A stretch of DNA of 64,000 nucleotides from Arthrobacter sp. zg-Y844 (GTDB lineage: Bacteria; Actinomycetota; Actinomycetes; Actinomycetales; Micrococcaceae), in assembly GCF_024385465.1 (NCBI RefSeq), contig NZ_JANFLS010000001.1, positions 496,001-560,000 of the forward strand, written 5' to 3'. A program made the translations under genes and the position numbers. The stretch's first letter is position 1, and each line of letters starts with the position of its first letter. Shown one piece after another: positions 16,297-25,448 of the stretch. The notes under the pieces are model-generated. The model made no database searches. It was given only the letters and a program-made list of their open reading frames with translations, and was not told where the DNA came from.

Positions 16297-17787
16297 ATGT
16301 CCAACTTCACCACCACGCAGACCGGCACCCCGGTTGCCAGCGACGCACACTCGCTGAGCACCGGCGCCGACGGCGCCATTGCCCTTCACGACCGTTACCT
16401 GGTCGAGAAGCTGGCACAGTTCAACCGGGAGCGCATTCCGGAGCGCATCGTGCACGCCAAGGGCGGCGGCGCATTCGGTGAGTTCGTTGTCACCGAAGAT
16501 GTCTCCAAGTACACGCGTGCCGCTGTCTTCCAGCCGGGCACCGTCACCGAAACCGTCCAGCGGTTCTCCTCAGTTGCCGGTGAAATGGGTTCGCCCGACA
16601 CCTGGCGCGACGTGCGCGGCTTCGCCCTGCGTTTCTACAGCAGCGAGGGCAACTACGACATCGTCGGCAACAACACTCCGGTGTTCTTCATCCGCGACGG
16701 CATCAAGTTCCCGGACTTCATCCACTCGCAGAAGCGCCTTCCGGGTTCCGGCCTGCGCGACGCGGACATGCAGTGGGACTTCTGGACCAACTCCCCCGAG
16801 TCCGCCCACCAGGTCACGTACCTCATGGGCGACCGCGGGCTTCCGACGTCGTGGCGCGAAATGCCCGGCTTCGGCTCGCACACCTACCAGTGGATCAATG
16901 CCGCCGGCGAGCGCTTCTGGGTGAAGTACCACTTCACGTCCAACCAGGGCAACCATGAAATCACCGGTGCCGAGGCTGAGAAGATTGCCGGCGCCGACGC
17001 CGACTACTACCGCCGCGACCTGTACGAGGCCATCGAGGCCGGCAACTTCCCGTCCTGGGACCTGCACGTGCAGGTTATGCCGTACGAAGATGCCAAGACG
17101 TACCGGTTCAACCCGTTCGACCTGACCAAGGTCTGGCCGCACGCGGACTACCCGCTGATCAAGGTGGGTACCCACACCCTGAACCGCAACCCGGAAAACT
17201 TCTTCGCGCAGATCGAACAGGTTGCCCTGTCTCCCGCGAACCTGGTTCCCGGCATCGACGCCAGCCCGGACAAGATGCTGATGGCCCGCATCTTCTCCTA
17301 CCCGGACGCCCAGCGTTACCGCATCGGCGCCAACTACAACCAGCTGCCGGTCAATGCACCCAAGGCTCCGGTTAACAACTACTCGCAGGACGGCGCCATG
17401 CGCTTCTCCTACAATTCCCCGCAGACTCCGGTCTACGCACCGAACACGCTGGGCGGCCCCGCGGCCGATGCAGCGCTGGCCGGTTCGGGCAGCTGGGAGA
17501 ACGACGGCGCCCTGGTGCGTGCCGCCGCGACCCTGCACTCCGAGGACAGCGACTTCGTCCAGGCCGGTACCCTGTACCGCGAGGTTTACGACGACGCCGC
17601 CAAGCAGCGTTTCCTGGAAACCATCACCGGCGCCATCTCCGGCGTGAAGCGTCCGCACATCCGCGAAGCTGCGATCCAGTACTGGACCAACGTTGACGCG
17701 ACCCTGGGCGAGAAGCTGCGCCTTTCCCTGGCACAGGGCGAAACCACGGCCAACGAAAAGGCCGAGTTCGTGGGCGTTGCTGAGTAA
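16297..17787 (+). CDS. katA: Catalase, small-subunit heme type
   Basis: A 496-residue monofunctional heme catalase. The distal catalytic His is H53 in [14 protein letters not shown], the distal Asn is in [14 protein letters not shown], and the proximal heme-ligating Tyr is in [12 protein letters not shown]. The length matches clade 3 catalases. It disproportionates hydrogen peroxide in the cytosol. The ATG of [10 protein letters not shown] follows AGAGAAAGAACAAGT. It directly follows the Fur-type regulator and is probably co-transcribed and repressed by it. Confidence 0.96.
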   Translation: MSNFTTTQTGTPVASDAHSLSTGADGAIALHDRYLVEKLAQFNRERIPERIVHAKGGGAFGEFVVTEDVSKYTRAAVFQPGTVTETVQRFSSVAGEMGSPDTWRDVRGFALRFYSSEGNYDIVGNNTPVFFIRDGIKFPDFIHSQKRLPGSGLRDADMQWDFWTNSPESAHQVTYLMGDRGLPTSWREMPGFGSHTYQWINAAGERFWVKYHFTSNQGNHEITGAEAEKIAGADADYYRRDLYEAIEAGNFPSWDLHVQVMPYEDAKTYRFNPFDLTKVWPHADYPLIKVGTHTLNRNPENFFAQIEQVALSPANLVPGIDASPDKMLMARIFSYPDAQRYRIGANYNQLPVNAPKAPVNNYSQDGAMRFSYNSPQTPVYAPNTLGGPAADAALAGSGSWENDGALVRAAATLHSEDSDFVQAGTLYREVYDDAAKQRFLETITGAISGVKRPHIREAAIQYWTNVDATLGEKLRLSLAQGETTANEKAEFVGVAE

Positions 17788-17805
17788 TTCCAGCACCCGC
17801 TAAAC

Positions 17806-17843
17806 CAGCAGCGGCCGGTCCCTTCGGGGGCCGGCCGCTGCTG
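17806..17843 (+). terminator. Hairpin after catalase
   Basis: CAGCAGCGGCCGG and its perfect complement (13 bp) around a 12-base loop with an inner CCC/GGG stem, 18 bases past the catalase stop. It has no U-run and lies 27 bases from the convergent crtEb stop, so it may serve both. Confidence 0.6.
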
Positions 17844-17869
17844 TATGTCCTGCCTCCTAGTCCTGCCTC

Positions 17870-18757
17870 CTACCGGGTAGGCCAGTACCAGATGATCAGC
17901 AGCGTCACCAGGAAACCGGTGAGGAAGTTCAGCTTCAGGAACCGTTTCCAGCCGGCATTCGCCGCACCGGACCCGGCATCGGTGATCCGCAGGAACGGCA
18001 CCAGGTTGAGGATGTAGGGCAGGGCCAGCAGCCCGCCCAGCATCGCCGGCCAGGGAGTCAGCAGCATCAGCAGGCCGGCGGCGAGATACGCAGCGGCGGC
18101 AAGCCATACCACCGGCCGCGCCCCCAGCACCGTGGCAATGGATCCGATCCCCCCTTCCCGGTCCGGCACCACGTCCTGCACCGCACCGAAGGCCTGGCTG
18201 GCCATGCCCCAGAGGAAGAACGCCCCCAGGACTGCCCAGAGCCCCGGAGTGAACACCGCGCCGGCAAGGACCAGCCCGTACACTGCAGGGCTGACAAAGT
18301 GGGTGCTCGAGGTCATGGAATCCAGGAAGGGGCGTTCCTTGAACCGCAGTCCGGGTGCGCTGTACGCAATCACTGCAAAGACGCTGACTGCCATCACCAG
18401 CCAGGACAGCGGGCTTCCCAGCAGGATCAAGGCCCCGAGGAACGGCACGTTGGTGATGGCCGCTGCCCACAACGTGATGCGGTGGAAACCGCGGTCCAGG
18501 ACGGCGCCTTCCACTCCCCCCTTGCGCGGATTGTGCAGGTCCGACTCGTAGTCGAAGACGTCATTGATGCCGTACATCGCCAGGTTGTAGGGAACCAGGA
18601 AGTACAGCGTACCGATGACCCAGGTCAGGTCTATCTGCCCGGTGGTGAGCAGATAGGCGGCGGCAAACGGATACGCAGTGTTCACCCAGGAGAGCGGCCG
18701 CGAAGACACCAGCAGCATCCGCAGGGTTCCCGCGGTCGAGGTGGCGGCGGGGCTCAC
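17870..18757 (-). CDS. crtEb: Lycopene elongase / UbiA-type prenyltransferase
   Basis: A 295-residue polytopic UbiA-family enzyme with about nine membrane helices. The first Asp-rich motif NDVFDYESDLHNPRKGG and second motif QDVVPDREGGIGS hold the Mg-diphosphate sites. CrtEb adds DMAPP units to lycopene, giving C45/C50 flavuxanthin-type carotenoids. The GTG start overlaps the crtYf stop (GTGA) and has AAGGAAACACC before it, which rules out longer versions. Last gene of the crt operon. Confidence 0.92.
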   Translation of the reverse strand: MSPAATSTAGTLRMLLVSSRPLSWVNTAYPFAAAYLLTTGQIDLTWVIGTLYFLVPYNLAMYGINDVFDYESDLHNPRKGGVEGAVLDRGFHRITLWAAAITNVPFLGALILLGSPLSWLVMAVSVFAVIAYSAPGLRFKERPFLDSMTSSTHFVSPAVYGLVLAGAVFTPGLWAVLGAFFLWGMASQAFGAVQDVVPDREGGIGSIATVLGARPVVWLAAAAYLAAGLLMLLTPWPAMLGGLLALPYILNLVPFLRITDAGSGAANAGWKRFLKLNFLTGFLVTLLIIWYWPTR

Positions 18758-19098
18758 GGTGTTTCCTTCGTGTTCGGCTGGACGCCTCCGGGCGCGGGGG
18801 CGCGTCCTGGCAGCAGCGCCCAGAGCGCCGGCAGCAGCAGCACGGCCGCCAGCGGGTAGGCGAAATCCTCCAGCGGCGCAGCGCCGGCAAAGGCTCCGGA
18901 TATGCGGTCCTCGTTGTACCAAAACAGGCCCACGCGGATCATGAGGTTGTCGAAGACGGCGGTCAGGGCCAACAGGACGACGGCGGTGACGGCCGCCGCG
19001 GCTGCGAAGTGCCGCCGGCGGTTCCGGCCCAGCAGGGCGGCTGCGCAGATCAGGGCTGCCGGTACGAGGAAGAGGGCATTGAGGGTCCAGTAGGTCAC
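18754..19098 (-). CDS. crtYf: C50 carotenoid epsilon-cyclase subunit
   Basis: A 114-residue membrane protein with three hydrophobic helices and the lycopene-cyclase-domain signature FDNLMIRVGLFWYNEDRISGAF in the middle, where the acid/aromatic residues are conserved. With CrtYe it forms the heterodimeric cyclase that closes the rings of C50 carotenoids, as shown in Corynebacterium and Micrococcus. The GTG start overlaps the crtYe stop (GTGA) and the end overlaps crtEb, so three genes are translationally chained. Confidence 0.88.
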   Translation of the reverse strand: MTYWTLNALFLVPAALICAAALLGRNRRRHFAAAAAVTAVVLLALTAVFDNLMIRVGLFWYNEDRISGAFAGAAPLEDFAYPLAAVLLLPALWALLPGRAPAPGGVQPNTKETP

Positions 19099-19487
19099 GG
19101 CCGGGTCCTCTCGCTCGGCCTGCGGGCCGGGGGTCCGCCGGCCCGGTCGGTGTTTCGTGCGGCGGCCCGTGCGCCGGTCCGGGCTGCGACCAGGCGCACC
19201 AGGCCGAAGAGCACCATGGTCAGGTAGCAAAGGAAGGCGAGGAAAAAGATCTCCTCCACGGGCAGGTGCGGTGCCAAGGTCAGGCCGAGCATAAAGGGGG
19301 TCTCGCCGCGGTAGAAGATGTCGGAGCCGATGCCGGCCAGGTCCCAGCCGGTGAAGAACAGCACCCCGATGGCCAGCACTGCTGCCGCCCTACGTGCGTC
19401 GGCGAAGAAGAACAGCCGGAACCGGTGGTCGAGGAGCACCATGCAGCCCAGGGACAGCAGCAGGAAAAGCAGGTACAGGACGCCCAT
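19095..19487 (-). CDS. crtYe: C50 carotenoid epsilon-cyclase subunit
   Basis: A 130-residue membrane protein. Residues 1-100 carry three helices and the conserved WDLAGIGSDIFYRGETPFM and LPVEEIFFLAFLCYL segments of the CrtYcd/CrtYef family. The tail (residues 103-130) is basic and Pro/Arg-rich. It partners CrtYf. Its ATG shares one base with the crtI stop (TAATG). Confidence 0.9.
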   Translation of the reverse strand: MGVLYLLFLLLSLGCMVLLDHRFRLFFFADARRAAAVLAIGVLFFTGWDLAGIGSDIFYRGETPFMLGLTLAPHLPVEEIFFLAFLCYLTMVLFGLVRLVAARTGARAAARNTDRAGGPPARRPSERTRP

Positions 19488-21172
19488 TACGCCCCCGCCT
19501 CAGCGGACGGCTGCGGGGCCGCGGGCTGTTCTTCGGACAGCTGGCCGGACGGCACCTGCGCGGACCACGGAGCGGGCTCCGGCAGCGCCTCGGTGCCCGT
19601 TTCCCCGCGCAGCCGCTTGAGCACGAGCTCCGCACTGATCAGGCACATGGGCAGGCCGATGCCCGGCAGGGTGGACCCGCCGGCGTAAAGCAGCCCCTCC
19701 ACCTTCCGGCTGGCGTTCGTTCCGCGGAAGAACGCGCTTTGCTTCAGGATGTGCGCCGGTCCCAGCAGGGTTCCGCGCCAGGAATTGAGGTCGGCAACGA
19801 AGTCCTGCGGTCCCACGGTGCGGCGGATGATGATGCGTTCGGCCAGATCGGGAATGCCGGCCCAGGACGAAAGCTGCTCGATGACGGCGTCGGCCATCTT
19901 CTCGATCCGGGGATCCCCTGCGCCGTCGATCCCGCCGGCTCCCAGCGACGGATCCGAAGGTACCGGCACCAGCACAAACAGGTTTTCATGTCCTTCCGGC
20001 GCGGCGTCGCGGTCTGTCGCGCTCGGACGGCAGACGTACAGGGAGGCCGGATCCGGCACGGAGGTCTCCTGGCCGAAGATCTTCTCGAAGTTGGCTTCCC
20101 AGTCCCGGGTGAACAGCAGGGTGTGGTGTTCCAGCTGCGGCAGTTTCCCCTCCACTCCGAGATGCAGCAGCAGCCCGCCGGGGCCGGGGACCCGGTGCTC
20201 CCAGTATTCCTCCGGATAGGTCTGCAGTGCCGGGGGCAGGAGGGTGGTCTCGGTGTGGTGCAGATCCGCTGCAGAAACCACCAGGTCCGCATCCAGCGAC
20301 AGCAGCGAGCCGCCGGCATCCCGGTACTCCACGCCCACGGCGCGGGGCTTGCCCCGCGGGAAGCGGGCCCGGCCGCCCGTGGGGTTGTCCTGCGCGGACG
20401 TACGGATCCTGGTGACCTCGGCACCGGTGATGACCCGGCTGCCCTCTGCACGCGCCAGGTCGGAAATGACCGAGGATATCCGGTGGAAGCCGCCCATGGG
20501 ATAAAGCACCCCGTCCGCCAGGTCCAGCCGGCTCATCAGGTGGTACATGCTGGGCGTGGTGAACGGCGAGGAGCCCAGGAAAACGGCCGGGTAGCCCAGG
20601 ATCTGCCGGATCCGCGGATCCGTGAAACGCCGGGCAACGAAGGTGCTCAGCGGTTCCAGCAGCAGCCTGGCCAGCCGGGGGCCGCTGCGCAGGACATCGG
20701 GGCGCAGCAGCGGCAGGAACGAGGCAAACGTTGTATACAGGAACCGCTTCTTGGCCATCGCATAGACCTCTTCGGCGGACTCCAGGTATTCCTCGAGCCG
20801 GGCTCCGGCACCGGGTTCCAGCGACTCGAACAACGCAATGTTGCCGTCCCGGGTGGCGGCCACGTCCACCGGTTCTGCGGTGTCCTCGAAGAACACCCGG
20901 TACCCCGGATCCAGCCGGACCAGCTCCAGCTGTTCGGCAGCGGTGGTGCCCAGCAGCCGAAAGAAGTGGTCGAAGACCTCGGGCATGAGGTACCAGGACG
21001 GCCCCGTGTCAAAGCGGAACCCTCCGGTCTCCCAGCTGCCGGCCCGTCCCCCGGTCTCCGGCTGCTTCTCCAGCACCGTGACCTCCAGGCCTTCCCGCGA
21101 CAGCAGTGCCGCGGTGGCCAGTCCCGTGATCCCGCCGCCGATTACGACGGCGGTGCGCGGACGCATTCTCAT
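19487..21172 (-). CDS. crtI: Phytoene desaturase
   Basis: A 561-residue FAD enzyme desaturating phytoene to lycopene. The N-terminal dinucleotide motif is VVIGGGITGLATAALLSREG, followed by GRAGSWETGGFRFDTGPSWY, both typical of CrtI. The C-terminal FAD segment is LLYAGGSTLPGIGLPMCLIS. The final 45 residues are Pro/Ala/Glu-rich, beyond the usual end. Start at MRMRP, where the ATG overlaps the crtB stop (ATGA); the second Met two codons on is an alternative. Confidence 0.95.
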   Translation of the reverse strand: MRMRPRTAVVIGGGITGLATAALLSREGLEVTVLEKQPETGGRAGSWETGGFRFDTGPSWYLMPEVFDHFFRLLGTTAAEQLELVRLDPGYRVFFEDTAEPVDVAATRDGNIALFESLEPGAGARLEEYLESAEEVYAMAKKRFLYTTFASFLPLLRPDVLRSGPRLARLLLEPLSTFVARRFTDPRIRQILGYPAVFLGSSPFTTPSMYHLMSRLDLADGVLYPMGGFHRISSVISDLARAEGSRVITGAEVTRIRTSAQDNPTGGRARFPRGKPRAVGVEYRDAGGSLLSLDADLVVSAADLHHTETTLLPPALQTYPEEYWEHRVPGPGGLLLHLGVEGKLPQLEHHTLLFTRDWEANFEKIFGQETSVPDPASLYVCRPSATDRDAAPEGHENLFVLVPVPSDPSLGAGGIDGAGDPRIEKMADAVIEQLSSWAGIPDLAERIIIRRTVGPQDFVADLNSWRGTLLGPAHILKQSAFFRGTNASRKVEGLLYAGGSTLPGIGLPMCLISAELVLKRLRGETGTEALPEPAPWSAQVPSGQLSEEQPAAPQPSAEAGA

Positions 21173-22104
21173 GGTTGCCTTTCGTTTCCCGGGACAGCTT
21201 GGTTTCCGCCGTCGTGCCGGAGCCCGACAGGACCGGCGACCCGGCGGGTCAGAACCGCACGCGTTGCGATGCGGACCTTCACGGGGTTCGGGACGCGCAC
21301 CCTGGTGGTCCGCAGCTGTTCGGCGGGAGTGTTCCGGAGCCTGCGGGCCAATTCACCGAACAGGTCCTGGGCCAGTGCGACGGCGGCCCTGCAGTTTGCC
21401 GGCAGCTCCGCCACCGCGGCACCCGAAACCAGCAGGTCAGCATCGATGCCGGCCAGGATCCGGTGCTTGTCCGCCTCACTGAACGCTGCCACGGTGACGC
21501 CCGGGAAATAGCTGCGTCCCAGGGTCTCGAAGTCCTGCGCAAGATCCCGCAGGAAGTTGACCTTCTGGAAGGCCGCCCCCAGCCGTTGGGCGCCCTCGTG
21601 CAGCCGCTTGGCCTGGTCATCGGGCAGCGGAACTCCGTCGAGGAAACACTGCAGGCACATCAGCCCGATCACCTCGGCGGAGCCGTAGACATACTCGTTG
21701 AAGCTGGCCTCGGTGTGTTCCATCTGGTCCAGGTCCGCGCGCATCGAGGCGAAGAACGGGCGGGTGAGGTCCGTTCCGATGCCGGTTTCCCTCGCCGTCA
21801 GTGCGAACGCATGGACCACCAGATTGACGCTGTAGCCGGTGCGCAGGGCACGTTCCGTGTCCGCCTCCAGCTCATCGAGGAGCCCGCCGATCTCCGTACG
21901 GGGCACCAGTGCGGCCGCCGCCACGCCGTCGACAATCTCGTCCGCCAGCCGGACCAGCGCGTAGATGGTTTCAATCTGCAGGCGCGTCCGGGCCGGCAGC
22001 AGCCGGGAGGCCAGCCCGAAGGACGTCGAATAGGACCGGATCAGCACGGCCGAAGTCCGGCGCGCAACGGCGTTATAAAGGGGCAGGCCCTGCTCAGCTG
22101 GCAC
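21169..22104 (-). CDS. crtB: Phytoene synthase
   Basis: A 311-residue squalene/phytoene synthase-family enzyme that joins two GGPP molecules to phytoene. The two Mg-binding motifs are VRLADEIVDGV and LRDLAQDFETLGRSYFP. It also has SYSTSFGLASRLLP near the N-terminus (about 24-37). It starts three bases after the crtE stop and overlaps crtI by four. Confidence 0.95.
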   Translation of the reverse strand: MPAEQGLPLYNAVARRTSAVLIRSYSTSFGLASRLLPARTRLQIETIYALVRLADEIVDGVAAAALVPRTEIGGLLDELEADTERALRTGYSVNLVVHAFALTARETGIGTDLTRPFFASMRADLDQMEHTEASFNEYVYGSAEVIGLMCLQCFLDGVPLPDDQAKRLHEGAQRLGAAFQKVNFLRDLAQDFETLGRSYFPGVTVAAFSEADKHRILAGIDADLLVSGAAVAELPANCRAAVALAQDLFGELARRLRNTPAEQLRTTRVRVPNPVKVRIATRAVLTRRVAGPVGLRHDGGNQAVPGNERQP

Positions 22105-22107
22105 GGA

Positions 22108-23175
22108 CTACCGTCCCCTGTTCACGGCGTCGTCAACCACTGTCGACAGGGCGGCGCGCAGCCCGGGGGTGACCGCGGGGCAGTCCAGGTGCTGGCGGGC
22201 CCGGTCTGCATATTCCCGCACCAGCTGCTGCGCATGGTCCCGGGCACCGGAGGAAACCAGCAGTTCCCGGGCGCGGGCGGCATCACGGGCGGTCAGCTCG
22301 GGGTTGCCGATCAGGCCCGAGAGTTCTGCCCATTCCGGCTTCTGTGCCACATAGGAAACCAGCACCGTCCGCTTTCCCTCGCGCAGATCCGAAAAACTGG
22401 ACTTGCCCGTGGCGCTCTCCGTGCCGAAAACCCCCAGCAGGTCATCCACCACCTGGTAGGCAATCCCGATGTCCCGGCCGTAGAGGCCGAGGGTGGTAAC
22501 GACGTCGTTCGATGCCCCGGCAAGCACCGCCCCGGCCTGCAGCGGCGCTTCGAAGGAGTAGACGGCGGTCTTGAGCCGCTCCATGTGCAGGATTTCGGAG
22601 ATCGGCGGGGCATCCGGATGGAAGGAAAGGTCGACGTCGATCAGCTCTCCGCCGGCGGATGCGAAGACGGCCTCGTCCAGGATCTCGGCCAGCCGTAACC
22701 GGATGCCGGTGTCCACCTCGGCACTGTCCAGCATGCGGAATGCGCCGGTCAAGGCCAGGTCCCCTGCAATGACCCCGGCGGAGAGCCCGCGGTGCCGTGC
22801 GGCACCTGTTTCAACGCCTGCGGCGGCGGCCAGCCCCCGATAGACGCCGGAGACGTTTTCGTGGCCGCGGCGGGTGAAATCCAGGTCGATGACGTCGTCG
22901 TGCACGATCAGGGCCGTATGCAGCAGTTCGAAAGCGGCGCCTACCCTGGCCGCTGCCGCCGTGTCGGTACCGCCGAGGTTCAGGTAAGCCGTCAAGAGGA
23001 TGCGCGGGCGCACCCGTTTGCCTCCGGCGGTCGAGTTTTCCAGTGCCTGCCACAGTGAGAGGTAGCCGGGACCCAGTTTGGCCGCGCGGTCTTTTGCCCG
23101 CTCGTAAAACCGGTTCAGAACGGTCTCGACCAAGTCCTGGCCGATAGACAGGTCGAGCGGGGGGTGCATCTGCAT
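22108..23175 (-). CDS. crtE: Geranylgeranyl diphosphate synthase
   Basis: About 355 residues of a trans-prenyltransferase. The first Asp-rich motif HDDVIDLDFTRRG and the second YQVVDDLLGVFG bind IPP/allyl-PP via Mg. GKRVRPRI is the KxRP-like signature. It makes the C20 precursor for CrtB and is the first gene of the crt operon. The start is uncertain: ATG at 23175 (chosen), ATG at 23169 or an in-frame GTG at 23190; none has a good Shine-Dalgarno, so the mRNA may be leaderless. Divergent from idi with only 35 bp between starts. Confidence 0.9.
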   Translation of the reverse strand: MQMHPPLDLSIGQDLVETVLNRFYERAKDRAAKLGPGYLSLWQALENSTAGGKRVRPRILLTAYLNLGGTDTAAAARVGAAFELLHTALIVHDDVIDLDFTRRGHENVSGVYRGLAAAAGVETGAARHRGLSAGVIAGDLALTGAFRMLDSAEVDTGIRLRLAEILDEAVFASAGGELIDVDLSFHPDAPPISEILHMERLKTAVYSFEAPLQAGAVLAGASNDVVTTLGLYGRDIGIAYQVVDDLLGVFGTESATGKSSFSDLREGKRTVLVSYVAQKPEWAELSGLIGNPELTARDAARARELLVSSGARDHAQQLVREYADRARQHLDCPAVTPGLRAALSTVVDDAVNRGR

Positions 23176-23210
23176 AGGTAAAGTAAACACGTATGGGACT
23201 AGGGGAAGAA

Positions 23211-23732
23211 ATGACAGACGGCTCAGAACGCGTGGTTCTGGTAGACAATGACGGCCGTCCCGTGGGCACCCGCGACAAGGCCGCCGTGCACACCACTGAC
23301 ACGCCGCTGCATCTGGCGTTCTCCACCCACGTCTTCAATACCCGCGGCGAATTGCTGGTTACCCGCCGGGCGATGTCCAAGCTGACCTGGCCGGGAGTCT
23401 GGACGAATTCCTTCTGCGGCCATCCCGGTCCAGGAGAAGCTACGGAGGACGCCGTGGACCGGCGCGCCCGGCGCGAGCTGGGGCTCGAGGTGCGGGACCT
23501 GACGCTGCGGCTGCCGGATTTCCGCTACCGTGCCGTGGATGCCTCGGGGATTGTCGAGCATGAGATCTGCCCCGTTTACACGGCCGTGGCCGACGCCGAT
23601 CCGGTCCCGGCACCGGACGAGGTCATGGACTGGGAGTGGGCGGATCCGGCGCAGCTTGTTCCGGCGGTTCGGCTGACGCCTTGGGCGTTCAGTCCCTGGC
23701 TGGTGCTGCAGCTGCCGCTGCTCTACCCCTAG
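23211..23732 (+). CDS. idi: Isopentenyl-diphosphate delta-isomerase, type I
   Basis: A 173-residue Nudix-fold enzyme that interconverts IPP and DMAPP. Catalytic landmarks are TNSFCGHPGPGE (catalytic Cys), the Nudix-like RRARRELGLEV and EHEICPVYTA, with metal-binding His/Glu. The start MTDGSERVV is chosen because AGGGGAAG sits at the right distance; an upstream ATG at 23193 lacks one. It is divergent from the crt operon, supplying DMAPP for CrtE and for CrtEb, which consumes extra DMAPP. Confidence 0.95.
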   Translation: MTDGSERVVLVDNDGRPVGTRDKAAVHTTDTPLHLAFSTHVFNTRGELLVTRRAMSKLTWPGVWTNSFCGHPGPGEATEDAVDRRARRELGLEVRDLTLRLPDFRYRAVDASGIVEHEICPVYTAVADADPVPAPDEVMDWEWADPAQLVPAVRLTPWAFSPWLVLQLPLLYP

Positions 23733-23825
23733 ATCCGGTCCGGCCTGCCTGGCGGTGTGGGGTCGGCCTGGCTGTGTGTGCGTGCTGCCTGACGGTATGG
23801 GTTCGGCCTGCTGCGCGGCAGGCGC

Positions 23826-24602
23826 TCAGTTTGCCGGTGCGGCGGTTTTGCTGCCCGCGAACCTCCGGGCCCAGCGGACCCAGGGGTATTCCTGGGGCCA
23901 GTGGCCGGACAGGGTGTGGAAGGCCCTGCGAAAGCGCAGGGCCACGTTTGCCCGGCTTTGCACCGCCCGCGGCGCCATTCCCACGGTCAGGTGCGGATCC
24001 CGGCGGCAGCGACGGCCTTGGCCGAGATGGAAGCTGAGGCAGACGTCGTCGTGCATCTGCGCATCGTTCCTATGCACCTCGCCGCTGACCGCTTGCCAGG
24101 TTCCGGCACGCAGAGCCAGGTTCGAGCCGAAAAACGGCCAGTGGGCCAAAGCTGAACCCATGGCCAGGTAATAGGACCCCAGATACAACCGGGAGAGCAG
24201 CAGCGCCGGGAGGCGGGGCATCCCGTAGAAAACACCGGGACCGCTAAGCACTTCCAGCTGCGGGTCGGCAGCGAAGGCTTCAGCTATGCGCGCAATCCAG
24301 TCCGGGGGCAGGACGCAATCGGCGTCACATCTCGCAATAATGGCGTCCGCGTCGAGGCCCTGAGCAGCGGCGTCGTACCCGGCACCGGCAGCGGCAGGGA
24401 TTCCCGCAGCCGGTTCGAAAACCACGCGGGCGCCGAACCGCCGGGCAACCTCCGCGCTGGCATCGCTGCTGTTGTTGTCCACCACCACTATTTCCCGTGG
24501 CTGCAGGCTCTGTCCGGCCAGGGACTCCAGACACGCTTCCAGGAGGGCGGCATCATTGCGGCACGGGATGACCACGGCAACTGCCGGAAGCTCAGAAGGC
24601 AT
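23826..24602 (-). CDS. Glycosyltransferase, GT2 family
   Basis: A 258-residue GT-A fold enzyme. The N-terminus has VAVVIPCRNDAALLEACLESL and IVVVDNNSSDAS, the metal motif DADCVLPPDW (DxD) is near residue 93, and acceptor-side residues lie near AQMHDDVCLSFHLG. One hydrophobic stretch (about 127-140) may touch the membrane. The neighbouring C50 carotenoid operon suggests it could glucosylate a carotenoid, as a GT2 encoded in a corynebacterial crt cluster is reported to do; cell-wall or lipid glycosylation is equally possible. It faces convergent idi. Confidence 0.82.
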   Translation of the reverse strand: MPSELPAVAVVIPCRNDAALLEACLESLAGQSLQPREIVVVDNNSSDASAEVARRFGARVVFEPAAGIPAAAGAGYDAAAQGLDADAIIARCDADCVLPPDWIARIAEAFAADPQLEVLSGPGVFYGMPRLPALLLSRLYLGSYYLAMGSALAHWPFFGSNLALRAGTWQAVSGEVHRNDAQMHDDVCLSFHLGQGRRCRRDPHLTVGMAPRAVQSRANVALRFRRAFHTLSGHWPQEYPWVRWARRFAGSKTAAPAN

Positions 24603-24685
24603 GGGCTGAGTTTAGCGTGGAGCCACTGGTTCTCCCGGCCCGTTTCCGGTGCCCACTGCCTCGGTCAGTGGTGCCGGGCTACCGT

Positions 24686-25315
24686 ATGAGAATGATCGAT
24701 GCGCTGCTCCGCCCGCCCGAGTCCCGGCAGGCATACCTTGCCGACACGGTACGTGCACTGGGAGTGCTGAGTGTCCTGACGGCGCTGGTACTGCTCGGAC
24801 CGGTGGAAACGGCTCTGTTCCTGCTGGTGCTGCTGGGACTTCTGGTCTCCCGTGCCCTGGCGGTCTTCCCTGGTTTCGACGCCGCCTACGGCGTGGTGCT
24901 GCTGGCCGCGGCGTGGAGCAGCGTGGCAGACCTCTACGCCCGCATCTCCTGGTGGGATCTCGCCATCCACTTTGCCACCACAGGTGCGCTGGCCGTGATG
25001 GCCTATTTCCTGCTGGTGCAGTTCGGCGCAGTACCTGCCGTCCAGCGCCCGCACCGTCACTCCCCCTCGCTCCCCGTGGTGGTTCCCCTGCTGGTGCTGG
25101 CGTTGGGATTGGGGATGAGTGTGCTCTGGGAAATCGGTGAGTGGTGGGGCCACACGTACGTGGATGCAAGCATCAACGTCGGGTACGCGGACACCATGGG
25201 AGATCTGGCCGCCGGAGGGCTGGGCGCGTTGGCGGCCGGCCTGTGCCTGGGTTTTGCGGTCCGCCGGTCCGGAGCGCGGCCGAATGCCCCGCTGCCGCAC
25301 CGCGCCCACCGCTAG
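24686..25315 (+). CDS. YjdF/DUF2238-like membrane protein
   Basis: About 209 residues with five to six membrane helices. The segments RISWWDLAIHFATTG and LWEIGEWWGHTY followed by GYADTMGDLAAGGLGAL resemble the DUF2238 (YjdF) family, whose conserved Asp/Glu/Trp in the membrane suggest an enzymatic or transport role, still unknown. The start is uncertain: MRMIDALL (chosen), MIDALL two codons later, or an upstream ATG at 24617. Divergent from the glycosyltransferase. Confidence 0.7.
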   Translation: MRMIDALLRPPESRQAYLADTVRALGVLSVLTALVLLGPVETALFLLVLLGLLVSRALAVFPGFDAAYGVVLLAAAWSSVADLYARISWWDLAIHFATTGALAVMAYFLLVQFGAVPAVQRPHRHSPSLPVVVPLLVLALGLGMSVLWEIGEWWGHTYVDASINVGYADTMGDLAAGGLGALAAGLCLGFAVRRSGARPNAPLPHRAHR

Positions 25316-25379
25316 CCCGGGATCGCGCGGCTGCTGGCAGAACAGGCTGTGGCCCGGCGCATCCGGGCTTAACTGCGAA

Positions 25380-25440
25380 GGGCATTCCGGGCAGCTGTGC
25401 TGCCCGGAATGCCCTGCACTGCCGGCGGATCACCGCCGGC
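25380..25440. terminator. Two adjacent hairpins between convergent genes
   Basis: The first is a perfect 16-bp stem with a 3-base loop (25380-25414). The second is GCCGGCGG/CCGCCGGC with a 4-base loop (25421-25440). They sit between the DUF2238-like gene (+) and terC (-), and the second begins nine bases past the terC stop. They can end transcription from both sides. Confidence 0.75.
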
Positions 25441-25448
25441 TGTTCTCG

